A stretch of DNA of 64,000 nucleotides from Poriferisodalis sp965262965 (lineage in GTDB: Bacteria > Actinomycetota > Acidimicrobiia > Acidimicrobiales > Poriferisodalaceae). The DNA is taken from positions 1,302,001-1,366,000 of the forward strand of contig NZ_OZ253573.1 of NCBI RefSeq assembly GCF_965262965.1, read 5' to 3'. The notes beneath the pieces were generated by a model. That model was not told the DNA's origin, did not search any database, and worked only from the letters and a program-made list of their open reading frames with translations. Both the position numbers and the translations under genes were made by a program. Shown one piece after another: positions 25,263 through 33,956 of this stretch (its first letter is position 1; every line of letters begins with the position of its first letter).

Positions 25263-26735
25263 TCAGGCGGTAACAGCCGGCCGTCGATGGCTCCAGGGGG
25301 CAGTTTGCTCGAACTGCGCCGCCACTTGAACCAGCAGGTCCTCACGACCTGGTGCGGCGACGAGCTGCACGCCGATGGGCAGCCCGTCGGCGGACATGCC
25401 TTCGACGATGCCCAGCGGCACCGAGACCGCCGGTTGTCCTGACACGTTGAACTGCGGCAGGAACGGCGTGACGGCGGCCAACCGGGATGTGAGCGTCCGT
25501 TCGTCGCCGTCGACGAGATGCCCGACGTGAGGCGGGGTCACGCCCAGCGTGGGCGTCAGCAGCAAGTCGAACTCGCCACCACTTGGGCGCCACCACGACG
25601 CCAGCTGCCGGGTGAAGCGGTGGAGCCGCTCGCGGCTGGCAATGAAGTCGGCGGCGCTGATCTTTGCGCCGCGCTGGTAGTTGATCCAGGTGCCCACTTC
25701 CACATCGTCGGCCGTCCACGGCCGGCCCAGGACCGGCTCCAACGAGCGCAACGCAGAAGTGAGACTGGCCCGGATGACCCGGATGTAGTCGTACATGTAG
25801 TCGTTGCTGGTCATCACCTCGGGGCAGGCGGTCTCAACCCGGTGTCCCAGGCTGTCGAGCAGCCCCGCGGCGGCCTGTGCGGCGCCGACACACGCCGGGT
25901 CGATGTCCGCAAACGGCAGCGTGGCGCAGACGCCGATTCGCAGCTGTCCGGGGTGGAGCCCCACCTGGCCGACCAAGCCGCGGTCGGGCAACGGCAGCGC
26001 CGCCACGTACGGGTCGCCGGGATCGTTGCCGCTGAGCACGTCGAGGGCCAACGCGGCGTCGCGCACGGTTGCCGCGAGGGCGCCCTCGATCGCGCCCCCG
26101 GCCCACATCTCGCCGTCCGGAGCGGCCGAGACACGGCCTCGCGAAGGCTTGAGGCCCACAAGACCGTTGGCACTGGCAGGAATGCGAATCGAGCCGCCCC
26201 CGTCGCCGCCCTGCGCGATCGACACGATGCCTGCGGCCACCGCGGCCGCCGAGCCACCGCTTGAGCCGAGCGGCGAGTGGTCGGTGTTCCACGGATTGCG
26301 GGTCGGGCCGTAGAGAGCGGTCTCCGACGCCGCCGGGCACTGGCCGCTGCCGAACTCGGGGCTTTGCGTGCGCCCGATGCTGATCGCGCCCGCTCCGTAC
26401 AGCCGGCGGGCGACCGAACCGGTCTGGCTGTAGCGATGGTCAAGCTCGGCAAGGCGCCGATTGCCGTGGTACGCCGTCTCGCCCACGGCGTGGCAGAACA
26501 GGTCCTTCATCATGATCGGCAACCCGAACAGCGGTCCCACAGCCCCGCCGGCTGCGCGCTCGGCGTCGAGCTGTGCGGCACGCTGGCGCGCAGCGTCGAA
26601 CGCCGGTTCGACGACCGCGTTGATAGCCGGGTTCACCTCCTCGCAGCGCGCGATGGCGGCTTCGACAGCGGTGACGGCATCCAGTTCTCCGAGCCGAATC
26701 CGTTCAGCTAGCGCCGTCGCATCGTTCATCGTCAT
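25263..26735 (-). CDS. Amidase-signature family hydrolase
   Basis: The 490-residue enzyme has the Ser-cisSer-Lys triad: Lys77 in GLPIMMKDLF, the cis-Ser about 158 in LGSSGGSAAAVAAG, and the nucleophile about Ser182 in GGDGGGSIRIP. Length and fold match amidases such as GatA-like and aliphatic amide hydrolases. It starts the minus-strand carnitine-type operon (ATG 26735) and ends 8 bases before the dehydrogenase start. A plausible role is release of carnitine or betaine from an amide such as carnitinamide or a conjugate, which is inference; the substrate cannot be read directly. Confidence 0.87.
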   Translation of the reverse strand: MTMNDATALAERIRLGELDAVTAVEAAIARCEEVNPAINAVVEPAFDAARQRAAQLDAERAAGGAVGPLFGLPIMMKDLFCHAVGETAYHGNRRLAELDHRYSQTGSVARRLYGAGAISIGRTQSPEFGSGQCPAASETALYGPTRNPWNTDHSPLGSSGGSAAAVAAGIVSIAQGGDGGGSIRIPASANGLVGLKPSRGRVSAAPDGEMWAGGAIEGALAATVRDAALALDVLSGNDPGDPYVAALPLPDRGLVGQVGLHPGQLRIGVCATLPFADIDPACVGAAQAAAGLLDSLGHRVETACPEVMTSNDYMYDYIRVIRASLTSALRSLEPVLGRPWTADDVEVGTWINYQRGAKISAADFIASRERLHRFTRQLASWWRPSGGEFDLLLTPTLGVTPPHVGHLVDGDERTLTSRLAAVTPFLPQFNVSGQPAVSVPLGIVEGMSADGLPIGVQLVAAPGREDLLVQVAAQFEQTAPWSHRRPAVTA

Positions 26736-26788
26736 CCCCGTCTGTCGAAGGCTTCAAAGTCCACGGCGCAGTCTCGCGCAGCACCAGA

Positions 26789-27190
26789 TCAAGTCGACGC
26801 GTCAAAGAGCTCCACATCGCACTCGATGCCCGGCGCTCGCGACAGTCGGGCATCGCTCGTGAGCAGCGTCGCGCCGGTTTGCTCTGCCAGCGCCACGTAC
26901 GAAGCGTCGTAGGGCGTCAGGTTGTCGCGCAATTCCCAGCAACGAACGATCAGCGAGGCGGGATCGACGCGTCTGATCCTCACTCTTGCGAGATGGCGCA
27001 AACCACGGCGTACCGCAGCTTCCGAAATCTCGCCATGGCGGTACATCCGACGGAACGCGGAAACAACTTCGAGGTCGAGCACGTGAGGCGCAAGTGCCGG
27101 TTCGAGTGAAATGCGACGCAACGCACGATCAGAGCGCTCGCCGACTGCCCCGACGGCCGTGACGGCGACGCTGGCGTCGACGACGATCAA
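26789..27190 (-). CDS. vapC: VapC-type PIN-domain toxin
   Basis: The 133-residue PIN-domain ribonuclease has MIVVDASVAV with the first acidic residue (Asp5), HVLDLEVVSAFRRMY with the conserved Glu, and LTPYDASYVALAEQTGATLL followed by TSDARL with the C-terminal acidic residues, giving the usual quartet. VapC toxins cut tRNA or rRNA. The start is TTG 27190, overlapping the vapB stop as TTGA, so translation is coupled. It lies between the amidase operon and an enoyl-CoA hydratase gene, on the same strand. Confidence 0.9.
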   Translation of the reverse strand: MIVVDASVAVTAVGAVGERSDRALRRISLEPALAPHVLDLEVVSAFRRMYRHGEISEAAVRRGLRHLARVRIRRVDPASLIVRCWELRDNLTPYDASYVALAEQTGATLLTSDARLSRAPGIECDVELFDAST

Positions 27191-27429
27191 TGCGACTCAC
27201 GGTCGGCGCGGATGATCTCGACAATCATGTCGGGATCGAGGTCGAGCTCGCCATAGGCCATCGCCTCCACACGTTTGCGCGCGAGAAGTTCCTCCACGGC
27301 TGCCATCTCGGCCTCGCGGCAGACGGCGTCAAGCATGTACTGCTGCAGCGACTGACCGGTTGTAGCTGCTCGTCGCTTCAGCTTGTCGTGCACCTCGTCG
27401 GGCACGTTCTTGACCTGGATTGTCGCCAT
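27187..27429 (-). CDS. vapB: VapB-type ribbon-helix-helix antitoxin
   Basis: The 80-residue protein has an N-terminal ribbon-helix-helix (MATIQVKNVPDEVHDKLKRR, then AATTGQSLQQYMLDAV) of the FitA/VapB kind and an acidic C-terminal tail (LDLDPDMIVEIIRADRESH) that should wrap around VapC. It overlaps vapC by four bases. A palindromic region directly upstream (27442-27476) is the likely autoregulatory operator. Confidence 0.88.
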   Translation of the reverse strand: MATIQVKNVPDEVHDKLKRRAATTGQSLQQYMLDAVCREAEMAAVEELLARKRVEAMAYGELDLDPDMIVEIIRADRESH

Positions 27430-27441
27430 GGGCTCACCTTA

Positions 27442-27476
27442 GCGCCAACATGACGCCAATAGCGCTATTTTGGCGC
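27442..27476. promoter_or_regulatory. Likely vapBC operator
   Basis: GCGCCAA (27442-27448) and TTGGCGC (27470-27476) form outer inverted arms around the perfect 12-base palindrome AATAGCGCTATT (27458-27469); a third half-site GCCAA lies at 27455-27459. The block is 13-47 bases upstream of the vapB ATG, where VapB-type repressors bind. Function is inferred from position and symmetry. Confidence 0.6.
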
Positions 27477-27577
27477 AACCGGGCAACTGAGCAACTTTAC
27501 TCAATTGCGTAATCCAGCCCTGCTGGGCGTTCAGCGGTGCAAGGAACTCGGCTCTGCTCGGTCGGTTTGAGCCCGGT

Positions 27578-28393
27578 TCAGCGGCCTTGCCAGTTGGGCT
27601 GGCGCTTCTCGGCGAAGGCTCGGGGGCCTTCTTTGACGTCTTCGCTGGCCATCAGGCGAGCGACCGCCGGATAGGGGTGGTGGAAGGCCTCGCCGAGGGG
27701 CATGTCCAGCCCGCGCATCGCTGCCTGCTTTGTGGCTTGGATGGACAGCGGCGCGCACCGCATAATGTCGTCGATGAGGCGGTCGGTTGCGGCGTCGAGT
27801 TCGTCGTAGGGCACAACATCGTTCACGATGCCCAGTTCCATCGCCCGGTGTGCAGTCATCGTGCGTCCGGTCAGCAGGAATTCCATGGCCAGTTTCAGCG
27901 GGATCTGGCGTGGCAGGCGGTGCACTCCCCCGCCACCTGCATACAGACCGCGCAGCGGCTCGGTCAGCCCGAATTGGGCGTGATCGGCCGCCACCACCAG
28001 ATCGCACGCCATCGCCACCTCGAACCCGCCGCCGAGGGCCACGCCGTTGACCTGCGCGATGAGCGGCTTGGGATAGTCGAACCTCTCGATCAGCCGGGTG
28101 ACCTGGCCCATCAGCTCGCGGTCGGCGGCTTGGGTGGCCTCGTCGGATTGGCGAACCATCGACAGGTGCTTCAGGTCGCGACCGGCGCAGAAGGCCTGCC
28201 GGCCCACCCCGGTGATCACAATCAGCCACACGTCTTCGTCGGCGGCGGCGTGATCCAGGATGTCGGACCACTCCTTGTGCGCTGGCGTGTTGATGGCGTT
28301 GCGCACCTCCGGCCGGTTGATGGTGATGCGAGCCACACGCGGCCGGATCTCCTCATAGACGAAGTACTGCGGTTCGAAGTCCAATGCCTGCAT
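27578..28393 (-). CDS. Enoyl-CoA hydratase/isomerase
   Basis: The 271-residue crotonase-fold protein has ITINRPEVRNAIN near the N-terminus and the oxyanion-hole segments RQAFCAGRDLKHLS (about 64-77) and VNGVALGGGFEVAMACDLVV (about 115-134), then EPLRGLYAGGGGVHRLPRQI in the active-site region. It ends with the common KRQPNWQGR tail. It is a different paralogue from the CaiD-like protein at 19353-20168. Substrate is unknown. It stands alone on the minus strand beyond the vapBC operator, with a divergent hydrolase gene upstream. Confidence 0.85.
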   Translation of the reverse strand: MQALDFEPQYFVYEEIRPRVARITINRPEVRNAINTPAHKEWSDILDHAAADEDVWLIVITGVGRQAFCAGRDLKHLSMVRQSDEATQAADRELMGQVTRLIERFDYPKPLIAQVNGVALGGGFEVAMACDLVVAADHAQFGLTEPLRGLYAGGGGVHRLPRQIPLKLAMEFLLTGRTMTAHRAMELGIVNDVVPYDELDAATDRLIDDIMRCAPLSIQATKQAAMRGLDMPLGEAFHHPYPAVARLMASEDVKEGPRAFAEKRQPNWQGR

Positions 28394-28590
28394 GGCCCGG
28401 GATCGTATGCCGCGGGTTCATTGCGGGCCGCAGCAATCGGCAGCCGGGCGCCGCACCCCGGACATCGCAACTGTGAGATTCATCCGACCGCCAGGGCAGC
28501 GTTGCGGCCGCGCACGCACTACACAAGGAACCGCACACGAGCCACCGTTGTGCGGCGCCACGCCGCGATGCCGATGCCGAGGAGGCAGGA

Positions 28591-29331
28591 ATGTTCGAAG
28601 ACCACGTGTCGATTGACACCGGCGAAGGCGAGATGAGCACCTTCGTCGTGCACCCCGAGCCGAGTGAGCGCCGGCCGGGGCCGTTCCCCTCCGTGCTGTT
28701 CTTGATGGACGCACCGGGTAAGCGCGAGGAATTGCACGACATGGCTCGGCGCATCGCGAGTGTCGGGTACTACGTGCTGCTTCCGAACCTGTACTACCGC
28801 GACGTTCCCGGCTTCATCGTGCAGCGGGACGATCCCGCCAGCCGCCAGTTCATGTTCGAGCTGATGACCAACCTGTCCAACGCCATGGTCTCGCGTGACG
28901 CGGCGGCGCTGCTGCGCCACGCCGACGCCGACCCGGCTGCCAGCACCGAGCGGGTCGGCACCACCGGTTACTGCATGACCGGGCCGATGGCGATCTGGCT
29001 GGCCGCCGACTACCCCGATCAGATCACCGCGGCTGCCTCGATCCACGGCGTGCGGCTGGCGGTGGACGCCAGCGACTCGCCCCACCTGCGGGCGCCCGAC
29101 ATCACGGGTGAGGTGCTGGTGATGTCAGCCGAGCATGACGACTACGTCGACCGGGCTCATTTCGACCGGCTGTGCAAGGCCTTCGCCGACGCTGGCACCG
29201 ATGCGCAGACCTACTGGGTGGACGACACCCACCACGGATTCGTGTTCCCGCAGCGGCCGGTGTACGACCAGCCGACCGCCGAGCGACACTGGGAACTGCT
29301 GCTGGACATGTTCGCCCGCCGCCTGCACTGA
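28591..29331 (+). CDS. Dienelactone hydrolase family protein
   Basis: The 246-residue alpha/beta hydrolase has the nucleophile motif GYCMTG (Cys about 129), VMSAEHDDYVDRAHF with the acid residue (about 180), and THHGFVFPQRPVYD with the catalytic His (about 212). This Cys-Asp-His arrangement is that of carboxymethylenebutenolidases. A strong ribosome site (GAGGAGG) lies about 7-13 bases before ATG 28591. The substrate is unknown; enzymes of this group open lactones or cleave activated esters in aromatic or xenobiotic breakdown. It is divergent from the enoyl-CoA hydratase gene. Confidence 0.88.
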   Translation: MFEDHVSIDTGEGEMSTFVVHPEPSERRPGPFPSVLFLMDAPGKREELHDMARRIASVGYYVLLPNLYYRDVPGFIVQRDDPASRQFMFELMTNLSNAMVSRDAAALLRHADADPAASTERVGTTGYCMTGPMAIWLAADYPDQITAAASIHGVRLAVDASDSPHLRAPDITGEVLVMSAEHDDYVDRAHFDRLCKAFADAGTDAQTYWVDDTHHGFVFPQRPVYDQPTAERHWELLLDMFARRLH

Positions 29332-29391
29332 GCTGCGGAGCGGCGAATAAGCGGGAGCACGCCCGGCAGCGCGGTGCCACACTGTCGCCCT

Positions 29392-30126
29392 ATGGAATCA
29401 CGAGATCTTGTCCAACAGGTGTGCCCGCCCATCGCTGCGATGGGTTCGATGTTCTACTTCGACCCCGGAACATTGGCACGGGGCAAAGAGGCAGGCCTCG
29501 ACGGCTTCCGCCTGTACATGCTGGGCCGCGGCGGGGTGCTCGGCGATGTCGAGCCGACCGTTGTCCATAGCGCCTTCGGCTACTTCAACCCGGATCTTGT
29601 CGCCAAGATCTGGAACTCGGCCCGGGAGACGATGGCGTCGCGTGACGGAGGACGCCTCTACATGGAGTGCGCAGGCGCCTTCGGCTCATCCAAGCTCGGC
29701 GGCGTTGCTGGCCTCGGTGCATTCAATGCCGCTGCCGACAAGGTGATCGACTTCGGGCTCGCCGATCCAGCTGCCCAAGCCCTCTTCGCGGCAATTGCGA
29801 CGGAGCCGCGGAGTGATGAACCCGCTGCGCGTGCGTTCCAGAACGTGGCCGTGCTGCGAGAGCTGCGCGGAAGCTTGCACCTCGTCGCCATCGTCGCGTC
29901 GGGCCTTTCAACTGAGATGGCACACCGAGTGCGCCGGCCCGATGACGTCGAGATGTTTGGCTGGTCGAACGATGCGGAAGTAACGGACGAGCATCGGGCG
30001 AAATGGGAATCCGCTGAGGCACTCACCGACGAGCTGATCTTGCCGATCTACGGGGTGCTTGACGGCGCTGAGGCTCAAGCACTCGCCGACGGCGTGGCCG
30101 CCATCGAAGCTGACCTGACCGGCTAG
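29392..30126 (+). CDS. SCO6745-family protein (intact copy)
   Basis: The 244-residue protein is of the actinobacterial SCO6745 family (related to SalK-type proteins), with no established activity. Conserved blocks are RGKEAGLDGFRLYMLGRGGV, VVHSAFGYFNPDLVAKIW, LRELRGSLHLVAIVASGL and HRVRRPDDVEMFGW. ATG 29392 is preferred over the upstream in-frame start at 29374. A diverged paralogue exists in two broken pieces at 34139-34596 and 42329-42527, about 70 percent similar by eye, which makes this the reference for reconstructing that gene. Confidence 0.75.
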   Translation: MESRDLVQQVCPPIAAMGSMFYFDPGTLARGKEAGLDGFRLYMLGRGGVLGDVEPTVVHSAFGYFNPDLVAKIWNSARETMASRDGGRLYMECAGAFGSSKLGGVAGLGAFNAAADKVIDFGLADPAAQALFAAIATEPRSDEPAARAFQNVAVLRELRGSLHLVAIVASGLSTEMAHRVRRPDDVEMFGWSNDAEVTDEHRAKWESAEALTDELILPIYGVLDGAEAQALADGVAAIEADLTG

Positions 30127-30211
30127 CAAGTCCCATTTCGGCCAGCGTTTCTGGCCCTGTCAGGTGCGGCAATCAGCGAGAAGCGATCTGCGGCACGGCG
30201 TGCACGCAGGT

Positions 30212-30910
30212 CTAGTTGCGGACGTAAATCGTCCATGTCCCATCGGCGCGGACCTCGAGGTGGCGCGCATCGGCACCAAGAGTCGCCGTCGCCTCGAATC
30301 CTTCGACACACTCTTCCGACGATGGCCCAACGAAGCCGGGATCGAATTCCTGACCTGACCCACTTCGAGCCACAATTGCGAATTTCGGACACGAGCCCTC
30401 GCCGACGAAGTCAAGTTGCAATCGCGTTCCCCTGGGCCAGTCGACATCCAAGTCGAAGTCGCCCGTGACATGGATCGAGAGCGGCGTCGCCGGGCAGAGG
30501 TGGTCGACAGGATCGCATCTGATAATGCCCGCGATGCTCCCCGATGAGCCCCACGGCGGCACCAAGTCATACTGCAGAATCCCGACCCACAGCCATGCGG
30601 CCGAGATCGTCAGCACAATCCCGGAGATTGCGAGTCCCTTGCGTCGGCCGTCAAACAGATGAGCGCGTGCCAACCCGATCGACGAGAAAACTGCCCCGCA
30701 GACCCACACAGGGAAAACTAGAATGCTAAAGATCGGCATCCACGGGCTAAAGAGCGGAATCCACAAATAGGCGATTGCAATCACAGCGCACAATAAGTAG
30801 GCGATTGCGATCACAGCGCACACAAAGCCCGCTATTGCGAGGCCGTTCCTGTCCAAAGGGTTTCGCGGGGAGTCCGCAGCATTCGGCGACTGTTCTGAGT
30901 TCCTCACCAT
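30212..30910 (-). CDS. Hypothetical membrane protein with secreted C-terminal domain
   Basis: The 232-residue protein has a polar N-terminus (about 1-22) and three or four membrane segments (about 23-115: GLAIAGFVCAVIAIAYLL, PIFSILVFPVWVCGAVF, GLAISGIVLTISAAWLWV). A C-terminal soluble domain (about 120-232) has cysteine pairs (RCDPVDHLCP, and SCPKF with SEECVEG) suggesting an exported, disulfide-bonded fold. The first part resembles DUF4190-type membrane proteins. The peptide AVIAIAYL is repeated because of a 30-base tandem duplication. Function unknown. Confidence 0.65.
   Translation of the reverse strand: MVRNSEQSPNAADSPRNPLDRNGLAIAGFVCAVIAIAYLLCAVIAIAYLWIPLFSPWMPIFSILVFPVWVCGAVFSSIGLARAHLFDGRRKGLAISGIVLTISAAWLWVGILQYDLVPPWGSSGSIAGIIRCDPVDHLCPATPLSIHVTGDFDLDVDWPRGTRLQLDFVGEGSCPKFAIVARSGSGQEFDPGFVGPSSEECVEGFEATATLGADARHLEVRADGTWTIYVRN
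30768..30827. repeat. 30-bp tandem duplication inside a membrane-protein gene
   Basis: The unit at 30768-30797 is repeated at 30798-30827 with about three differences. It duplicates the in-frame residues CAVIAIAYL within the first membrane region of the gene at 30212-30910, lengthening that hydrophobic stretch by ten residues. Confidence 0.85.
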
Positions 30911-31426
30911 TCGACGCTCCGGTTGTCTCGTCTCTCGACGAAATAAATACCCGACAGTTCTCGCAACTGCTCTTCCCCGCAGAGGTGCTCTTGTGAGTTT
31001 GGCGGGCGATCACCCACGAATCTAAAACTTGGGATCTCCCCGGCGGATCCTCTTGCCAATGCTGTGCCTCCAAGTGTTTGCGCTGTCGTCGGCGATCCGG
31101 GTACTGCCGAAGCGCAGTTCTCGCAGGCTGCGTCAGCGGGGCCCGATGGTGCCTGCGCCGGCACAGCAGGGTCAGTGGCGCCGCGCGATCTGGAGGTCCG
31201 GCGTCGGTGAACGGGCAGCGCATGCGCCAGCGAGATGTGCGTTGCGCTGGGGTGTTTGGGGTCGCTCCGTATCCGGCGCTGCTGCCCTGCCTGTACGTGC
31301 CAAGTCAGCCAGTGCGTTGCGTTGGAGTGTTCGGCGTTGAAGTGGGTTGGGATTCTGGAGCGGCGATGCCGTTGAGGGTCATAGTTCGAGGCTTTCGTCT
31401 AACACCCTCCAATTACAGTCATTGTC
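30911..31426. other. Intergenic region with an imperfect direct repeat
   Basis: About 516 bases separate the membrane-protein start from the HNH gene. A segment beginning GTGCGTTGCGCTGGGGTGTT (near 31237) recurs as GTGCGTTGCGTTGGAGTGTT (near 31312), 75 bases apart. No gene, tRNA or terminator was recognised. It should hold promoters for both divergent genes. The repeats could be regulatory or remnants of a small mobile repeat. Confidence 0.4.
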
Positions 31427-33190
31427 ATGAAGCGTTCAGGCGTTCAGAGCGATTCGTCGGCGATAACCCCGACCGGTCCGGTGCTGAAGCATCCCGTGCC
31501 GATGGGTGATGCCGTTGCTGCCGTGCTGCCCGTGCTGTCGTCGCCGGCTGGTCCGGCGTCGCTTCGAGTCGAGCCGGCCGAGCCCGTGCCGCCGGCCGAG
31601 ACGGTGCCGCCGGTCGAGCCGGAGTCGGCGGTGGAGGGTGTGCTGTCGGTGCTGTACGGGGCGCGTGACGTCGTCGCACGAGCGTCGCGGGTACCGCTGG
31701 ACGGCGGCGGCTGCGACACGCTCGCCGATGTCATCGACGTGGCGTCTCGGCTGCGGTCAGCCGTCGACGCGGTTGTGCTCTCAGCGACTGCTGCGCTTGA
31801 GGCCGCCCGGCCAGGGTCGGGCCGCAGCGCGCTGGTGGGCCGGGCGCGGGTGAGCAAGCGAAACGCCAAGCGCACCGTCGAGTCCGGCGAGCAGATCGCC
31901 CACATGCCCAACGTCGCTCGCGGCCTCGCGGCAGGCGAATTGAACGCTGTGCACGCGGCTGTGCTTGCCGACGCTGCGCGGCGCACCAGCCCCGACGCAA
32001 TCGACACCGCAGAAGAACTGCTCCAAGCCGCCGCCGTGGTGTCGCCCGAGGCGCTGCGCGACCAAGCCAAGAAATTCGCTGCCCGTCACGACCCCGCCGC
32101 CGCCGAGACCGCGCTGGCCCGTCAGCGCCGCGCACGCTGCACGTCGCTGTTCGTCGATGAGTCCACCGGGATGGGCGTGCTCCACGCCGAACTCGACCCG
32201 GTCAGCTTCGCGCTGATGCGCCAAGCACTCGAGAACTACACCGACGCCCTGTGGCGCCTCGACGGCGGACGCGACGCCACACCGGGCCAGATCCGCGACA
32301 ACCGCCAACGCCTCGCCGACAGCCTCTTCGAAATGACCACCGACCGCAACGCCCTAGCCACCATCGACCACCCCACCGTCCACCGCCCCAACCACAACCG
32401 CCACCCACAATCTGACGACCGACACAGCGACGCCGACCGGAACCCCAACACCAACCACGGCCGCGGGCCCAGCAATGCCGACCGGGGCCACAACACCGAT
32501 ACCGGCCACGGCGGACACAGCGAAACCGGCCGGAGCCCCAACAGCGATCACGGCGGCGGCGGGCACAGCGATGCCGGCCGGGGACGCAACACCGATACCG
32601 GCCACGGCGGGCGCAGCGATGCCGGCCGGGGCAGCGGCAACGATGCCGGCGGCGATGGCGGTTCCGCGGGCTCGGCGGGTCGCTCGGTCGATCGGTGGCG
32701 ACCCGCCCAGGCACCCAACCAGCTCGTCATCATCGCCGAGATCGGCGTCATCGACGGCACCAAACCCGACGGAACCTGCGAAATGCTCGGCGCCGGACCC
32801 GTCCCGCCCGCAATCCTGGACAACCTATCACCTGATACCCGCGTCGCAGGCGCACTGTTCGACACGAATGGCGAGATCTTGTGGCTCGGACGCAGCCGCC
32901 GGCACGCCAGCGCCGCCCAGCAGCTCGCCGTCGCAATACGCGACCGCGGCTGCGTGCTGTGCCGCTCACCCATGCACCGCTGCGACTACCACCACATCGA
33001 CGAATGGGCAGCCGACGACGGCCTCACAGACGTGCCCAATCTGGCAGCCCTTTGCGGCGACTGCCACGACAAGCTCCACCTCACCAACCAGCGCCTCGAG
33101 CGGCGCCCAGCCCCCAGGAAATGGGACTCCACGCACCGAACCCACACCACCGGCCAAACCAGCGAAACAGCAGCGACAAGACCACCTTGA
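31427..33190 (+). CDS. DUF222 domain HNH endonuclease
   Basis: The 587-residue protein is of the large actinobacterial DUF222-HNH family, often called 13E12-repeat proteins. The DUF222 part (about 65-320) is helical (AAVLADAARRTSPDAIDTAE, LHAELDPVSFALMRQALENY). The C-terminal HNH nuclease has CVLCRSPMHRCDYHHIDEW and NLAALCGDCHDKLH, with the two zinc-type Cys pairs. Between them lies a low-complexity linker (about 320-425) rich in Asn, His, Asp and Gly. The family is thought to be mobile and expands by duplication; this copy stands between the SCO6745 gene and the first nitroreductase copy and may have been inserted there. DNA cleavage is expected from the motif, not shown. Confidence 0.9.
   Translation: MKRSGVQSDSSAITPTGPVLKHPVPMGDAVAAVLPVLSSPAGPASLRVEPAEPVPPAETVPPVEPESAVEGVLSVLYGARDVVARASRVPLDGGGCDTLADVIDVASRLRSAVDAVVLSATAALEAARPGSGRSALVGRARVSKRNAKRTVESGEQIAHMPNVARGLAAGELNAVHAAVLADAARRTSPDAIDTAEELLQAAAVVSPEALRDQAKKFAARHDPAAAETALARQRRARCTSLFVDESTGMGVLHAELDPVSFALMRQALENYTDALWRLDGGRDATPGQIRDNRQRLADSLFEMTTDRNALATIDHPTVHRPNHNRHPQSDDRHSDADRNPNTNHGRGPSNADRGHNTDTGHGGHSETGRSPNSDHGGGGHSDAGRGRNTDTGHGGRSDAGRGSGNDAGGDGGSAGSAGRSVDRWRPAQAPNQLVIIAEIGVIDGTKPDGTCEMLGAGPVPPAILDNLSPDTRVAGALFDTNGEILWLGRSRRHASAAQQLAVAIRDRGCVLCRSPMHRCDYHHIDEWAADDGLTDVPNLAALCGDCHDKLHLTNQRLERRPAPRKWDSTHRTHTTGQTSETAATRPP
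32460..32640. repeat. Imperfect repeats encoding a Gly/His/Asn-rich linker
   Basis: Within the HNH gene, units resembling CACAACACCGATACCGGCCA recur, giving peptides such as GHNTDTGHGGHSETGR, GGHSDAGRGRNTDTGHGG and RSDAGRGSG. The units are about 36-60 bases long and imperfect. They form the disordered linker between DUF222 and HNH and are likely length-variable between strains. Confidence 0.7.
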
Positions 33191-33271
33191 TCCCACCCCT
33201 CTTGCGGCCACAGCACTGCACGGGCGTGGACACGGGAGCTCTAGTGCAAGCGGCGCACCTAGCGTGACTTC

Positions 33272-33937
33272 ATGACTGCGACGACCAACCTTTCTCTCAG
33301 TGCTGACGAGGTGCTGGCCACTACCCGGGCGGTCCGGCGGCGACTGGACTTTGGTCGTCCGGTGTCGGATGTGGCATTGCGAGAGTGCCTCGAGCTGGCG
33401 TTGCAGGCGCCTACCGGATCGTTGCGCCAGGACTGGCACTTCGTCGTGTCAACCGATCCGGAGCAGTGCCGGGCCGTCGGGACGATCTATCAAGAGGTCT
33501 GGCTGGGCCGCATCGACGACAACTATCTGGCGAAGGCTGCAGCTGCTGAGGCCGACCCCGCTGCACGTGCCGACTGGGTCCGGATGATGGACTCGGCTCG
33601 CTACCTCGCCGAGAACTTCCCTCGTACACCGGCCATCTTCATCCCGTGCATCGAAAGCCGCCTCGACGGTGCGCCGGCGGGGCTGCAAGCGCTGCGCTGG
33701 GGTTCGGTGATTCAGGGCGCCTGGAGTTTCTGCCTGGCGGCACGCAACCGGGGCTTGGGCACGTGCTGGACGACGGTGCACCTGGCCCGAGAGCAGGAAG
33801 TCGCCGAGGTCTTGGGCATCCCCTACGACGACGTCCAGCAGGTGGCCCTGCTGCCCGTGGCTCACACCATCGGCACCGATTTCAAATCCGGGGCTCGCAA
33901 GCCGTTCGACCAGTTCGTCCACCTCAACGGCTGGTAG
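33272..33937 (+). CDS. Nitroreductase family protein, copy 1
   Basis: The 221-residue FMN-dependent oxidoreductase has VRRRLDFGRPVSD at the start, ALQAPTGSLRQDWHFVV in the flavin-binding region, LRWGSVIQGAWSFCLAARNR and GLGTCWTTVHLA, and ends RKPFDQFVHLNGW. It probably reduces nitro groups, quinones or related acceptors with NAD(P)H; the substrate is unknown. A second copy at 42604-43269 is about 93 percent identical (about 15 differences). Both are preceded by the same 17 bases (GCGGCGCACCTAGCGTG). The copies arose by a local duplication that also carried the end of egtD. Confidence 0.88.
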   Translation: MTATTNLSLSADEVLATTRAVRRRLDFGRPVSDVALRECLELALQAPTGSLRQDWHFVVSTDPEQCRAVGTIYQEVWLGRIDDNYLAKAAAAEADPAARADWVRMMDSARYLAENFPRTPAIFIPCIESRLDGAPAGLQALRWGSVIQGAWSFCLAARNRGLGTCWTTVHLAREQEVAEVLGIPYDDVQQVALLPVAHTIGTDFKSGARKPFDQFVHLNGW

Positions 33938-33956
33938 CCGGCGACGGGCCAATCGG

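Noticed and set aside
32380..32650. CRISPR-like repeats in the HNH gene
   Set aside because: The repeats are in-frame, imperfect and encode a low-complexity linker; there are no constant repeats with unique spacers and no cas genes.
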